Assembly (NCBI RefSeq): GCF_900143545.1
Contig: NZ_FREV01000005.1
Span: forward strand, 62,001 to 126,000
DNA: 64,000 nt
Direction of reading: 5' to 3'
From: Loktanella sp. Alg231-35
GTDB taxonomy: Bacteria > Pseudomonadota > Alphaproteobacteria > Rhodobacterales > Rhodobacteraceae
In this document: piece after piece, positions 1-9,500 of the stretch
Position numbering within the stretch: position 1 is the stretch's first letter
Layout of the letters: each line of letters opens with the position of its first letter
Made by a program: the position numbers and the translations under genes
The notes under the pieces: generated by a model
The model's database searches: none
What the model was told of the DNA's origin: nothing
Seen by the model: only the letters and a program-made list of their open reading frames with translations

Positions 1-24
1 ACCGCCGCGAAAGAGGCCCCTGAT

Positions 25-1545
25 ATGGACGTCCTTCTCCTGCTTGCTGATGGCATGTTGGTGTCGCTTCAACCGCTGAACCTGATGATGATCATTATCG
101 GGGTGACGCTGGGCCTGTTCATCGGGGCGATGCCCGGCCTGGGTTCGGTGAATGGTGTGGCGATCCTGCTACCGGTGACATTTCTGGTGCCGCCGAGTTC
201 TGCAATTATCTTCCTCGCCGCGATCTATTACGGGGCCATGTACGGCGGCGCTGTGTCCTCGATTACGCTGGGTATTCCTGGCGCATCAACGGCGGTGGCC
301 ACAACCTTTGACGGCAGACCACTGGCCAAGCAAGGCCGCGCCAGCCTTGCACTTGTGACGGCCGCCTTGGCCTCATTTGTGGGGGGCACTGTTGCCAATA
401 TCCTGTTCACGCTATTTGCGCCTTTGCTGGCGAGCGTGGCCCTATCCTTTGGCCCGCCAGAGGTCTTTGCCCTGATGTTGCTGGCCTTTGCCACCTTTGT
501 GGGTCTTGGTGGTGATGATATTCCAAAAACCATCTTTTCCATCTGCTTTGGCCTTGTGCTGGGTGCCGTTGGGTTTGATCAGATTTCCGGCGCGCCGCGC
601 CTTGTCTTGTTCGATTACAACGGTTTTCTGCAAGGGATCGGATTTCTTGTGCTGGCTATTGGCGTCTACGGCATCGGAGAGATGCTCTGGACCATCGACC
701 AGACCCGCGGTGATGTGACCGCGACGACACCCAAGATGACAATGAAAGGGGTAGCCGCAGACGCAAAGGAAGCCACAAAGCGCGGTTGGAAAGGCACTGC
801 TATCGGCTCATTGCTGGGATTTTTTGTTGGTATCTTGCCTGCGGCAGGGGCGACACCGGGGTCGTTGATGTCTTATGGCGTTGCGAAGATTGTGTCGCGC
901 AATCCAGAAGAATTTGGCAAAGGGGCGGTTGATGGCGTTGCCGCACCTGAGGCCGCCAACAACTCTGCCTCGACCGGGTCCATGTTGCCGATGCTGACGT
1001 TGGGTATTCCCGGTTCGCCCACCACAGCGATCCTGCTGGGAGGCATGGTGATTTGGGGCCTAGTACCCGGTCCGCGCTTGTTTGTGGACGAGGAACAGTT
1101 TGTCTGGGGCCTGATCGGGTCGTTTTACATTTCCAACGTGGCAGCGGTGCTGATCAACCTTGCGTTCATTCCGGTGTTCATCTGGATGTTGCGGATGCCC
1201 TTCACCATCCTCGCGCCCATGATCTTTGTGCTGTCCATCGCTGGCGGCTATGCCGCGACCCGCGATATGTTTGATATCTGGCTGATGGTGGTCTTTGGCA
1301 TTGGCGCGTTCTTCATGCGGAAGTTTGACTATCCGCTGGCACCCGCCGTGCTGGCCATCGTGCTGGGACCCATTGCAGAGCCGACACTGCGCCAGTCATT
1401 GCTGCTCTCGTCAGGCGATCCATCGATTTTCTTCACCCGCCCTGTGGCGGGGCCAATCACAGTTGTCGCCTTGATCCTGATCTTCCTGCCCGCGCTAAAG
1501 TTCCTGCGTCGCAGTCCAGCCAAAAGCAAAAACCCCGCGTCGTAA
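25..1545 (+). CDS. tctA: Tripartite tricarboxylate transporter permease, TctA family
   Basis: Large membrane subunit of a TTT-family secondary transporter that imports di- or tricarboxylates with a periplasmic TctC-type receptor. The 506-residue length and about a dozen hydrophobic segments are normal for TctA. The family signature is present as an internal duplication: SITLGIPGAST near residue 82 and MLTLGIPGSPT near residue 325, plus GAMPGLGSVNG near residue 34. The ATG is two bases after a TGA at 21-23 in another frame, which could be the end of a tctB gene lying off the window. The actual substrate cannot be read from the sequence; the neighbouring acyl-CoA ligase may be a hint. Confidence 0.95.
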   Translation: MDVLLLLADGMLVSLQPLNLMMIIIGVTLGLFIGAMPGLGSVNGVAILLPVTFLVPPSSAIIFLAAIYYGAMYGGAVSSITLGIPGASTAVATTFDGRPLAKQGRASLALVTAALASFVGGTVANILFTLFAPLLASVALSFGPPEVFALMLLAFATFVGLGGDDIPKTIFSICFGLVLGAVGFDQISGAPRLVLFDYNGFLQGIGFLVLAIGVYGIGEMLWTIDQTRGDVTATTPKMTMKGVAADAKEATKRGWKGTAIGSLLGFFVGILPAAGATPGSLMSYGVAKIVSRNPEEFGKGAVDGVAAPEAANNSASTGSMLPMLTLGIPGSPTTAILLGGMVIWGLVPGPRLFVDEEQFVWGLIGSFYISNVAAVLINLAFIPVFIWMLRMPFTILAPMIFVLSIAGGYAATRDMFDIWLMVVFGIGAFFMRKFDYPLAPAVLAIVLGPIAEPTLRQSLLLSSGDPSIFFTRPVAGPITVVALILIFLPALKFLRRSPAKSKNPAS

Positions 1546-1552
1546 CGCGGGC
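1533..1552. terminator. Convergent terminator between tctA and the panE-like gene
   Basis: Stem CCCGCG (1534-1539) / CGCGGG (1546-1551) around the tctA stop codon. On the minus strand the stem is followed directly by a GTTTTTGC run, so it is a good intrinsic terminator for the leftward panE-like operon. On the plus strand only CTTTGT follows, so it is weaker there. Confidence 0.6.
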
Positions 1553-1579
1553 TTTGTAAGTTATCGCAACACCTCCGGG

Positions 1580-2557
1580 TTAGCTGTAAAGACCAGCCAC
1601 CTTGCCGCGCAATTGGACCAACGCCAGCACCGTATCGATGGTGGGGGTGGGCGTTTGGGTGACCCGCCCCAGTTCTTGCACGGACCCTACAAGCGCGTCG
1701 ATTTCCATCGGACGGTTGGCGTCAAGGTCTTGCAGCATTGACGTGCGATGCGCGCCCACGTCGGCACCACCCTGAATGCGGCGATCCACATCGATGGGGA
1801 ACTTCACTCCCAGCTTTTCCGCAATGGTCTGCGCCTCAAGCATCATGTTGCGCGCAACCTCTCGTGTGCCGGGTTCGGTACACAGCACATCCAGCGTTGC
1901 ATGGGTCAGGGCCGAGATCGGGTTGAACGACAGGTTCCCCCAAAGTTTGACCCAAATCTCATCGCGGATTTTTGGCCGCACGGGTGCTTTGAGGCCCGCC
2001 GCACTTAGCGCTTTGGACAGGCGCAAGGCGCGCTCGGATTTCTCGCCCGAGGGCTCGCCCAGCGAAAACCGATTGCCTTCGATATGTTTGATCACACCCG
2101 GTTCGCTGACTTCTGCGGCGGGGTAGACCACACACCCCAGCACATTATCCGGCCCAAAGCCGTCCCATTGGACGTTACCCGGATCAACACTGGCAAGGCG
2201 CGTGCCTTCCAGATCACCGTCCATCTTGTGGAAATACCACCATGGCACGCCGTTCACACCGGATACGATGGTTGTCTCGTCGCCGATCAGCGGCTGCATC
2301 TTGTCAACTACCGGCGGCACCGAATGCGCCTTGAGCGTCACAATGACATAGTCCTGCGGCCCCAAATCGGCGGCGTTGTCGGACACAGTGACAGGCAGCG
2401 TTTCAGACACGCCATCCTCGATCAGGGTCAGGCCGTTGTCGCGCATCGCGGCCAAATGCGGGCCGCGCGCCACAAGGCTGACGTCTGCCCCGGCCTTGGC
2501 CAGTTTCGCCCCCATATAGCCGCCAATGGCCCCGGCGCCAAAAATACAGATCTTCAT
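1580..2557 (-). CDS. 2-dehydropantoate 2-reductase family protein (ApbA/PanE)
   Basis: NADPH-dependent reductase of the ketopantoate reductase family, cytoplasmic, 325 aa as expected. The N-terminus carries the dinucleotide-binding motif FGAGAIGGYMG at residues 5-15. The catalytic helix region KLWGNLSFNPISALT around residue 208 matches the conserved Lys/Asn pattern of PanE. The ATG overlaps the stop of the upstream acyl-CoA ligase by four bases (ATGA), so the two are co-transcribed. Many genomes hold several ApbA/PanE paralogues that reduce other 2-oxo acids. Because this copy is linked to a carboxylate transporter and a CoA ligase rather than panB or panC, a role outside pantothenate synthesis is likely, but that is inference. 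Confidence 0.9.
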   Translation of the reverse strand: MKICIFGAGAIGGYMGAKLAKAGADVSLVARGPHLAAMRDNGLTLIEDGVSETLPVTVSDNAADLGPQDYVIVTLKAHSVPPVVDKMQPLIGDETTIVSGVNGVPWWYFHKMDGDLEGTRLASVDPGNVQWDGFGPDNVLGCVVYPAAEVSEPGVIKHIEGNRFSLGEPSGEKSERALRLSKALSAAGLKAPVRPKIRDEIWVKLWGNLSFNPISALTHATLDVLCTEPGTREVARNMMLEAQTIAEKLGVKFPIDVDRRIQGGADVGAHRTSMLQDLDANRPMEIDALVGSVQELGRVTQTPTPTIDTVLALVQLRGKVAGLYS

Positions 2558-4089
2558 GATGGCGTATCCACAAGGCCCAGCTTTTCGGCCAACCCGATCC
2601 GTTGCAGTTTGCCTGTGGCCCCTTTGGGAATTTCCTCAAGGATGATCACCTTGCGCGGTACCTTGAAATCAGCCAGCCGCTCTGACGCAAAGTCGCGCAC
2701 GTCGCGGTCGCTGATATCCTCGCCTTCACGCAAGACCACGGCTGCGGCAACCTCTTCGCCCAGCTTGGGATGCGGCAATGCAAAGGTGACAACCTGCGCA
2801 ATCGCCGGGTGCGCGGACAGCACACCATCGACCTCAAGCGGGCTAACTTTTTCACCGCCACGGTTGATGATTTCCTTCAGGCGACCGGTCAATGTCAGGT
2901 AGCCGTCACTGTCAAATGTGCCCTGATCGCCGGTGCGGAACCAGCGTTTGCCGTCCGCCTCAAAGAAGTTCTTGGCGTTGGCGTCAGGGTTGCCTTCATA
3001 GCCCGGCGTGACGTTGGGACCGCAGATCACAACCTCTCCGACGCCGCCCTCAGTGAGCGTGGGTTCAACCTCATGTGCGATGCGCACTTCGGGGCCCGCG
3101 GGCAGGCCCACAGCACCGGGTTTCTGTGTGCCGGGTTTCAACGGGTTTGAACACATCTGGTGGGCGGCTTCGGTCATGCCGTAGCCTTCGACGACAGGGG
3201 CGCCGAAGGTCTCAAACAGTTTTTCCATAACGGGGCCGGGCAAAGAGGCCGAGGAAGAGCGCAGAAAGCGTAACCGAGCGGCTTCGATAATGTCCGCATT
3301 GCGCGGGGCCCGCGACAGGATCGCCTGATGCATCGTCGGCACAGCGGTGTACCACGTGGGGTCCGCATCACGCAGCCAGCCGAAAAAGCGCAGCGCGTCA
3401 AAGCCCGGCGCGCACCAGACCTGCCCACCGGTTGCCAAAGTGGCAGAGACAGCGGCCAGCAACCCATGGATGTGAAACAAAGGCATGACGTTCATGCAGC
3501 GATCGTCAGACGTCAGCGCAAGCGAATGCGCGATGTTATGGGCCGACGCCGCGACATTGGATTGCAGCAGCGGCACAATCTTAGGCCGGGACGTGGTGCC
3601 GGATGTGTGCAGGATCAAGGCAACATCGCTTGCGTCAGGCGCGCTTTGATCGCAGGTGCCGGTGGCATCGGTGTGTAGGGTGAAATGTGCTGCGGGCGCG
3701 CCTGCGTCGACGGTTAGACGCAGGATCGTCACACCTAGTTTTTGGGCGGCGGCATAGGCCGGACCTTCGTCGCCTGCCATCAGGACAACGGCCTTGGCTT
3801 TTAGATCGTCGATATAAAAAGCGAATTCATCCGCGCGGTAGGCGGGGTTCAGCGGGGCGGTTACGGCGGCCTGCGCGATGGTAATAAAGGCCGCAGCCAT
3901 CTCTGGTCCGTTGGGCAGAACAATGGCCACACGATCCCCGCGCCCGATGCCTGCACCATGCAATGACGCGGCAACAGTATCGGCGAGATTGCGCAAGTCA
4001 CCATAGCTCATCCAGTCGCGATCGGGTGCTCCGATTGCGGGGGCGGTTTCGACGTGGCTGTGAAGTAGGCTTTTTAGCGTGTCTGACAC
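2554..4089 (-). CDS. Acyl-CoA synthetase, oxalate-CoA ligase-like (AAE3/Pcs60 type)
   Basis: AMP-forming acid-CoA ligase of 511 aa. Motifs in order: ATP-binding HTSGTTSRPK, EGYGMTEAAHQM, the hinge/adenylate region TGDQG...GRLKEIINRGGEK, and the C-terminal lysine motif PKGATGKLQR. The stretch HQMCSNPLKPG followed by KPGAVGLP is characteristic of oxalyl-CoA synthetases of the AAE3/Pcs60 group, so oxalate or a related short dicarboxylate is the best guess for substrate. I place the start at GTG 4089: GGAGAAATTTT lies just upstream, and homology begins there. The open frame continues upstream to 4401, but that part is not protein-like. It is coupled to the panE-like gene downstream by ATGA overlap. 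Confidence 0.85.
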   Translation of the reverse strand: MSDTLKSLLHSHVETAPAIGAPDRDWMSYGDLRNLADTVAASLHGAGIGRGDRVAIVLPNGPEMAAAFITIAQAAVTAPLNPAYRADEFAFYIDDLKAKAVVLMAGDEGPAYAAAQKLGVTILRLTVDAGAPAAHFTLHTDATGTCDQSAPDASDVALILHTSGTTSRPKIVPLLQSNVAASAHNIAHSLALTSDDRCMNVMPLFHIHGLLAAVSATLATGGQVWCAPGFDALRFFGWLRDADPTWYTAVPTMHQAILSRAPRNADIIEAARLRFLRSSSASLPGPVMEKLFETFGAPVVEGYGMTEAAHQMCSNPLKPGTQKPGAVGLPAGPEVRIAHEVEPTLTEGGVGEVVICGPNVTPGYEGNPDANAKNFFEADGKRWFRTGDQGTFDSDGYLTLTGRLKEIINRGGEKVSPLEVDGVLSAHPAIAQVVTFALPHPKLGEEVAAAVVLREGEDISDRDVRDFASERLADFKVPRKVIILEEIPKGATGKLQRIGLAEKLGLVDTPS

Positions 4090-4291
4090 AAAATTTCTCC
4101 AGTCAAATGATCTACACAACCATAGCGCACATGCATCTGCTTGCAACGGATACTGGCATGATATTGCGCTTGGAGTTGTCTGGAGGAATGCGACGCTGGC
4201 GCCGGAGTATGGGCAGGCTTTGAACCGGATTTCGCGAAATAGCGAAGCGAAAGGAATCATGCTAGCCTTTCGATATTGTAAGGAGAACACG
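4090..4291. promoter_or_regulatory. Divergent intergenic region
   Basis: A 202-base gap between the leftward acyl-CoA ligase and the rightward two-gene secreted module. It must hold both promoters. I see no clear inverted repeat or confident -35/-10 pair. The rightward gene has a strong ribosome site, AAGGAGAA, at 4280-4287. Confidence 0.4.
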
Positions 4292-6583
4292 ATGATTTCT
4301 CTCATTCGATTTAAGTTCTGGAAATTGATTGCACCTGCGCTTGTTGCCATATCTGCGGCCCCCGTTGCGGCCCAGACGCCCGCGCAGGATAGTTTTGCCA
4401 CCTATATGGAGGCCGCAACCGCGCTGCGCGATGTGATCCACCATGAACAGTTCGACCGCGAAGCGCTGGCATTTGACCTCGCACTTGAGACGCCGGACCT
4501 GATTGCCGACCGGGTCGATACGCTGATTGCCACGCATATCTATGCAGGTGCCTTGCGTGGCGCCGAGGGGACATTGCGGGCAGGGGCCGGCAACAGTCTG
4601 GATCAGGCGCTTTTGCTGCACAGTCTGCTGATCGACGCTGGCCAAGAGGCCCGCATCGCCCGCGCGCAGCTTGATGATAATCTAGCGGTGCAACTTCTGG
4701 CCGCTGCAACGCCGGTCAGCCGGGGGGCAATATTTGCATCAGACGCAGCAGGCGATCTTGCAATCACACAATTGGAAGAGGCCGCGGGCGAGCCGGGTTT
4801 GCTCTCCGGGCTGCGTGGAATTTTGAACGGCGACCCACCAACCGACCCATTGCCCAATGCGATAGCGGTCGAGACTGACAGGATTGCCGCCGCCCTTGGC
4901 GAAGCACTGCCAGACGGCACGGCCCTGCAAGCAACCTTGATGGCAGAAGCGCGTGATTACTTCTGGGTGCAGACCCGCCTTTTCGGAACGCAGGAATGGC
5001 AGGATCTGCATACTGCCTTCCAGCCAGAAACAGCCATCGCGCCAGACATGTTCGTTGCCGCGCCACTGCCCGAGGAATTGACACATAACGTGCGTGTGAA
5101 ATTTGAACTCGAAATCCGCGAAGGCGACAAGCTCACGCTTCTGCCTTTGATGGATGAGTTGCAGATGGACACACATACACTTGCCCGCCGCCCGATTGTC
5201 CTGACCATCTTGCCCGATGGCGTGATTGGCGATGCGGAAACTGTGGCAGGGGCGCTGCCAGACACGACGTTCCATTTCCCGCTGTTGAACGGAGAACTGG
5301 CCCCGCGTGGCGTGGCCTTTACCGCCGACGGGCTGACGGCGTCATCCGATAATGTCTTGCTCAGCAACGGTATGGCGTCGGTTGTCGCGTCCAGTGCCGG
5401 AAAACTGTCCGAGGCGGGCGGGGTGCTTAGTTCGCTGGGTGCAGATGAAGATGAGAGTGACCTGCCGCCAAACACCCCCTTGCGCGAAGTTATCGGTCTG
5501 TGGGCTGTGGTCACGGTGCAAGCACCGGGCGCAGAGCGGCAGATCATCCGCCGACCATTGGTTGACCGGATCGGAGCGGGTCTGCGCGCCGAAGGTCAGG
5601 TTTTCGCCCCGATGTATGCAACCCCCGCCGAGACAGCCATGCTGGGCCAGTGGATGGTGATGATCCAGACCGGAGGTATCGGGCAGGCCGAATTGCTTTA
5701 CCGACAGATCGACAGGCTGCGCGATATGGCGCCTGCTGTGGCTGCCGGGGATGATCAGTTTGGTGGATTGGGTGTGTCGAACCCGGCAATGCAGGCGATG
5801 ATGACAGCGCTTTTTGATACCGCGGCAGAGGCAGGTGCCGCTTTGCACGACGGGTGGACCTACCGGGGTGCGCCCGGTGTTCTGATCACCAGCCAAACCT
5901 ATCACCAAACCGACACGGATCTGGTGCAACGCTCTGCCATTGACATCCTGATGACGGGACGCCGCGCGATCGGCCCTGATGGCGCACCGCGCCCTGTGGC
6001 CGCCCTTGCCGCTGGCGTGGCAGAAACCTTGGCCGAGCGTGTGATGGCCGACGCAATTGCCGTCAATATCGGGCAACCCGCAGCGGACACAGCAGGCAGC
6101 TGGGACGCGCTCACGGCTGCGACGAACCTGCGCCCGGTGACCGCCAAATCGGCGTTACCCGAGGATGCCCCGACGGTCGCAGATGCAATGGCAGCCGAGA
6201 TCGACCGTGGTCAGATCCTTGCCTATGCCGAAGACGGCCCGGCATGGTGGCGGGTGGACGGCGTAACCGGCGCTGCGATTGGTGTTGATGGGCTGGGCAA
6301 TGGCGGCGAATCCGCCGAGTACATCGTCGTGTTGGACGCAGTGATCACCAAAACATTTGTGGTCTATGGGTCGATCAGTTGCACGCAGGCGGGCGGCGAC
6401 GCGGCCTGCTGTCTTGCCGCCAATGTCGCCTGGGGCGCAGTGGGTTTCAGTATCTGGGGGGTGGTAGGCAAAGGGCTGGAGACCTTCACGCGCCTAGGGG
6501 CTGCGGCCTCTGGCTGGGTCGGTTTGGCCGCCGGTGCGGGCATGTCAGGGACTGGATGGAACCCTTATCAGGGGCCATGCTGA
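4292..6583 (+). CDS. Exported protein with a transglutaminase-like segment, function unknown
   Basis: Unrecognised 763-residue exported protein. The start at ATG 4292 follows AAGGAGAA by seven bases and gives a signal peptide (basic RFKFWK, hydrophobic core, cleavage near PVAA-QT at about residue 28). An earlier start at 4079 would lack a signal. Near residues 97-125, GNSLDQALLLHSLL...AGQEARIA resembles the core helix and strand of transglutaminase-like proteins, but the usual catalytic Cys position is Ser. Around residue 650, AWWRVDGVTG is followed by GLGNGGESAEY, a pattern I associate with bacterial transglutaminase-like exported proteins. The last 65 residues are Gly/Ala-rich and hydrophobic with four Cys and end in GPC. 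The stop overlaps the next start (TGATG), so it acts with the VWA protein. Confidence 0.8.
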   Translation: MISLIRFKFWKLIAPALVAISAAPVAAQTPAQDSFATYMEAATALRDVIHHEQFDREALAFDLALETPDLIADRVDTLIATHIYAGALRGAEGTLRAGAGNSLDQALLLHSLLIDAGQEARIARAQLDDNLAVQLLAAATPVSRGAIFASDAAGDLAITQLEEAAGEPGLLSGLRGILNGDPPTDPLPNAIAVETDRIAAALGEALPDGTALQATLMAEARDYFWVQTRLFGTQEWQDLHTAFQPETAIAPDMFVAAPLPEELTHNVRVKFELEIREGDKLTLLPLMDELQMDTHTLARRPIVLTILPDGVIGDAETVAGALPDTTFHFPLLNGELAPRGVAFTADGLTASSDNVLLSNGMASVVASSAGKLSEAGGVLSSLGADEDESDLPPNTPLREVIGLWAVVTVQAPGAERQIIRRPLVDRIGAGLRAEGQVFAPMYATPAETAMLGQWMVMIQTGGIGQAELLYRQIDRLRDMAPAVAAGDDQFGGLGVSNPAMQAMMTALFDTAAEAGAALHDGWTYRGAPGVLITSQTYHQTDTDLVQRSAIDILMTGRRAIGPDGAPRPVAALAAGVAETLAERVMADAIAVNIGQPAADTAGSWDALTAATNLRPVTAKSALPEDAPTVADAMAAEIDRGQILAYAEDGPAWWRVDGVTGAAIGVDGLGNGGESAEYIVVLDAVITKTFVVYGSISCTQAGGDAACCLAANVAWGAVGFSIWGVVGKGLETFTRLGAAASGWVGLAAGAGMSGTGWNPYQGPC

Positions 6584-9500
6584 TGCCTGCTTTGGTTCGT
6601 GGGTTTCTTGTCGCCTGTTTGTTCGTTTTTGCGCAGTTCACAGCGGTGTCTGCCCAGACGGATGAGCAGTTGGCCGAAATGGCGCGCACTGCCGCGATAT
6701 TAGAGCAAAGCCCTGTCCTGAACGTGGGTGACACCCCGATCGATGTCGCCCCGGCCACGGGACAGTTTTTCTGGATCGAACCGGATGCGACCGGGCTTTA
6801 CAGCTTGTCGATTGATGGCCCCGGTGCCATTCGGATGTCGACATTTCCCAATGCAAGTGGGCGCTTTGATGGCGAAACGTCCGAGCGGGTGATTGTTGAA
6901 GCCGCCAACGCCTATGGCGGGCCCCAGATCGGGCCGTTTCTGTTGGCCCAGGGATGGCCCTATCTTCTCAGCATCAACGCCACCGGACCGGCCACCCTGA
7001 CACTGACCCAGCTTGAAACCTTTGGTGCGCCGATACCAACACCGGACAAGGATAGCTTGCTGGGAACCGGAGATTACCTGATTGCCCATGCCGGAGATTT
7101 GCGCCTGCAAATCACTGATCCTGACAGCCCCGCACGGGTCGAGACATGGGCAGAACCTCGGGCAGAGTTTCGATCTGATGTTGATGGGTCCGGCATCACC
7201 CGATTTATTGCACCTTTTGATCCAGACAAAGACACACGCCTGAACCTGCGTGCCAAGATCCCCGAAGGGCAGCCAGACCCGCTGACGCTGATCCGCATCG
7301 CACCCTTCGGTGTGCCCCTTGATGAAACCGAACCAAACCGCAGTGCACCCAACCTGCTGGATGTTGATCGCCCGTTCCAAGGGCTTTTGTTGCTTGGCAA
7401 TGATCGTGACCGGATGCAGTTCACATTGCCCGCAGCGCGCGATCTGACGCTTGGCGTCGCAACTGATGCGCTTTGGGCGGATTATGCTGTTGTTCTCGAA
7501 CAAAAGATTGACGGGCAAAATGTACCTGTATTGCGGCGCACCTCGGTCAGAGGCGCGCTGCCACCGACGCCAGTTCATCTGGAGGCGGGCGAATACATAC
7601 TGGAACTTGCCGGGGATAATCCCAACGATGGTGCGATTGGCTATACGCTGACCTTTGCGCCAACCAACGCAGCAGACGCTGGGCGCGAGGCTGAGCCGAA
7701 CGACCATATCACAGCCGCAACAGCACTGTCAGAGGCAGGTACCTTGCGGGGCGCGGTCGCGTCAGATGATATCGACTTTGTGTCATTTGCCGTTGAAGCC
7801 CCCAATCGGCTTTGGCGGGTGTTTGCATTGAATGCAGAACGTTTGATCCTCACCGGACCAACTGGTGTGATCACTGATGTTTCCGCCGTCGATGGGCGGG
7901 CCATCGCGGATGCGCTAGCGCTTGCGCCGGGCGATTATGCGGTCGAGATACGGGGCAATGCCGATTATGCGTTCCGTGTGCTGGACCTAGGTGAACGGCC
8001 CGCCACCCATGAGGCAGAGCCCAACAACACCCCCGTCAACGCCCAACTGCTGCGTTTTGGTGAGGCGTTCACGGGCGCATTTTCCGGCAGTGAAGATGTT
8101 GATCTTTTTCAGTTTCGGCTGGGTGCGGAAACGCCGGTTGAAATCAGCATTACCCCTGCAGGCGACGGACCGATGGACGCACAGCTGTCGCTGGGTAATG
8201 CCCGCTGGGGACAGAACCGCGACTTTGTGGCTGGCGGCGGTCCTTACCATTTTCAAGGCAAGCTGCCTGCTGGTGACTGGTTCATCCAACTCAGGGCGCG
8301 GTCCAATCTGACCCGTGGGACGTATCGCGTGTCGGTTGACCGCACCCCTGAAGTGTCTGGCATGCGGCCCGATGATACCCCCGCTACAGCACAGCTTGTG
8401 CCGCTTGATGGTGATGTGACCGGGCAGGTCGGGGCCTTCGATGCAGAGGATCATTTCCTTGTGCGCCTGCCCGCGACGTCACGCGCGGCGTTCATCACTT
8501 GTGATGGGGCAGGGTGGAGCCTTTGGCCATGGTCCGGCGGCCGCAAGATCGAAAGCCCGCGCAGCAACATGAGCATCACAGACCCTACCGCTGACAACGG
8601 TGGTGCTGTGCGCATTGTGGTGACAGGTGACAAACAGGACCGTGACTATGCCTGCGGCGTGCGTTTCCCGCCAGGGCCGGACGCGCTGCCCACGGCAACC
8701 GCCGCCTCTGCCGCAGAAGAAATCACACTGCGCTCTGGTGCGCACCTTAGTGGCACGTTGACGGCTGAGACCTCGCGCCAGTTCATCGCTTTTGACCTGT
8801 CAGAAAGGGCTTATGGGGTTGTTGCCTGTTTCGATGGAAACGGGGATGCGCTGGCTGCGCGCGGCTTACGTCCGCGTGATCTGACACTGCTGGATCATGC
8901 GGCGATTGCCCCCTTTGTGGCCTTTCGGGCCGGTCCTGCATCGGGGGTCGAAATGCGGGCGTCCTTGGCTGAGGGAGAAGAGGCGGCGTGGCGCTGTGCC
9001 ATGTTGGGCATGGACGATCTGCCACGCCTTGCCGATCTGGGCGATCTGGCAGCGTTGACGACACCGCCCGATGCGGCACCGGCTTTGCCAGAAGGCAGCC
9101 CCGGCCTGTTGGGCACGGCGCCGTCGCTGGATGCGCTGCTGGCGTTGGTGCCGCCTGCCACGTTGCCGTCCGGTGACCTGCCGCTTGCGATCACGTTTGA
9201 CACGCCGCCACCGGTGGCTGCCTATGCGCAGGCCGGGCAGCGTCTGAGCGTGTCGGCAAAGCTGATCAATTCAAGCGATGCGGCGATGACCTTCACAGTG
9301 TCGGGCGATGCGGCGGGCCAAGGCTGGGACGTCATGACGTCACCTGACACATTGGAACTTGGTCCCGGTGCAACCGGGAGCGCGATGCTGGAACTGACCG
9401 CACCGCCCTGGCTCAGCCCGGTGGTGCCTCCGAGTGTCACGCTGACAGCCACATCCGGGTCACGTTTTGCGACAGGGGTTCTTGGAATTGATGTGGCCAC

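Noticed and set aside
1..24. End of a tctB gene at the left edge
   Set aside because: A TGA at 21-23 closes a short open frame, but seven codons are too few to identify anything.
2084..2902. A 272-codon plus-strand frame across the panE-like and ligase genes
   Set aside because: Antisense shadow of two well-supported genes.
4079..4291. Upstream start at 4079 for the first exported protein
   Set aside because: It would bury the signal peptide 71 residues inside the chain; ATG 4292 has a much better site.
4090..4401. N-terminal extension of the acyl-CoA ligase to 4401
   Set aside because: It would overlap the divergent exported-protein gene and its signal peptide; the GTG at 4089 has a good ribosome site and homology starts there.
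6700..7707. A 335-codon minus-strand frame inside the giant VWA gene
   Set aside because: Shadow frame: no ribosome site, no known motif, and the plus strand has continuous domain-like sequence.
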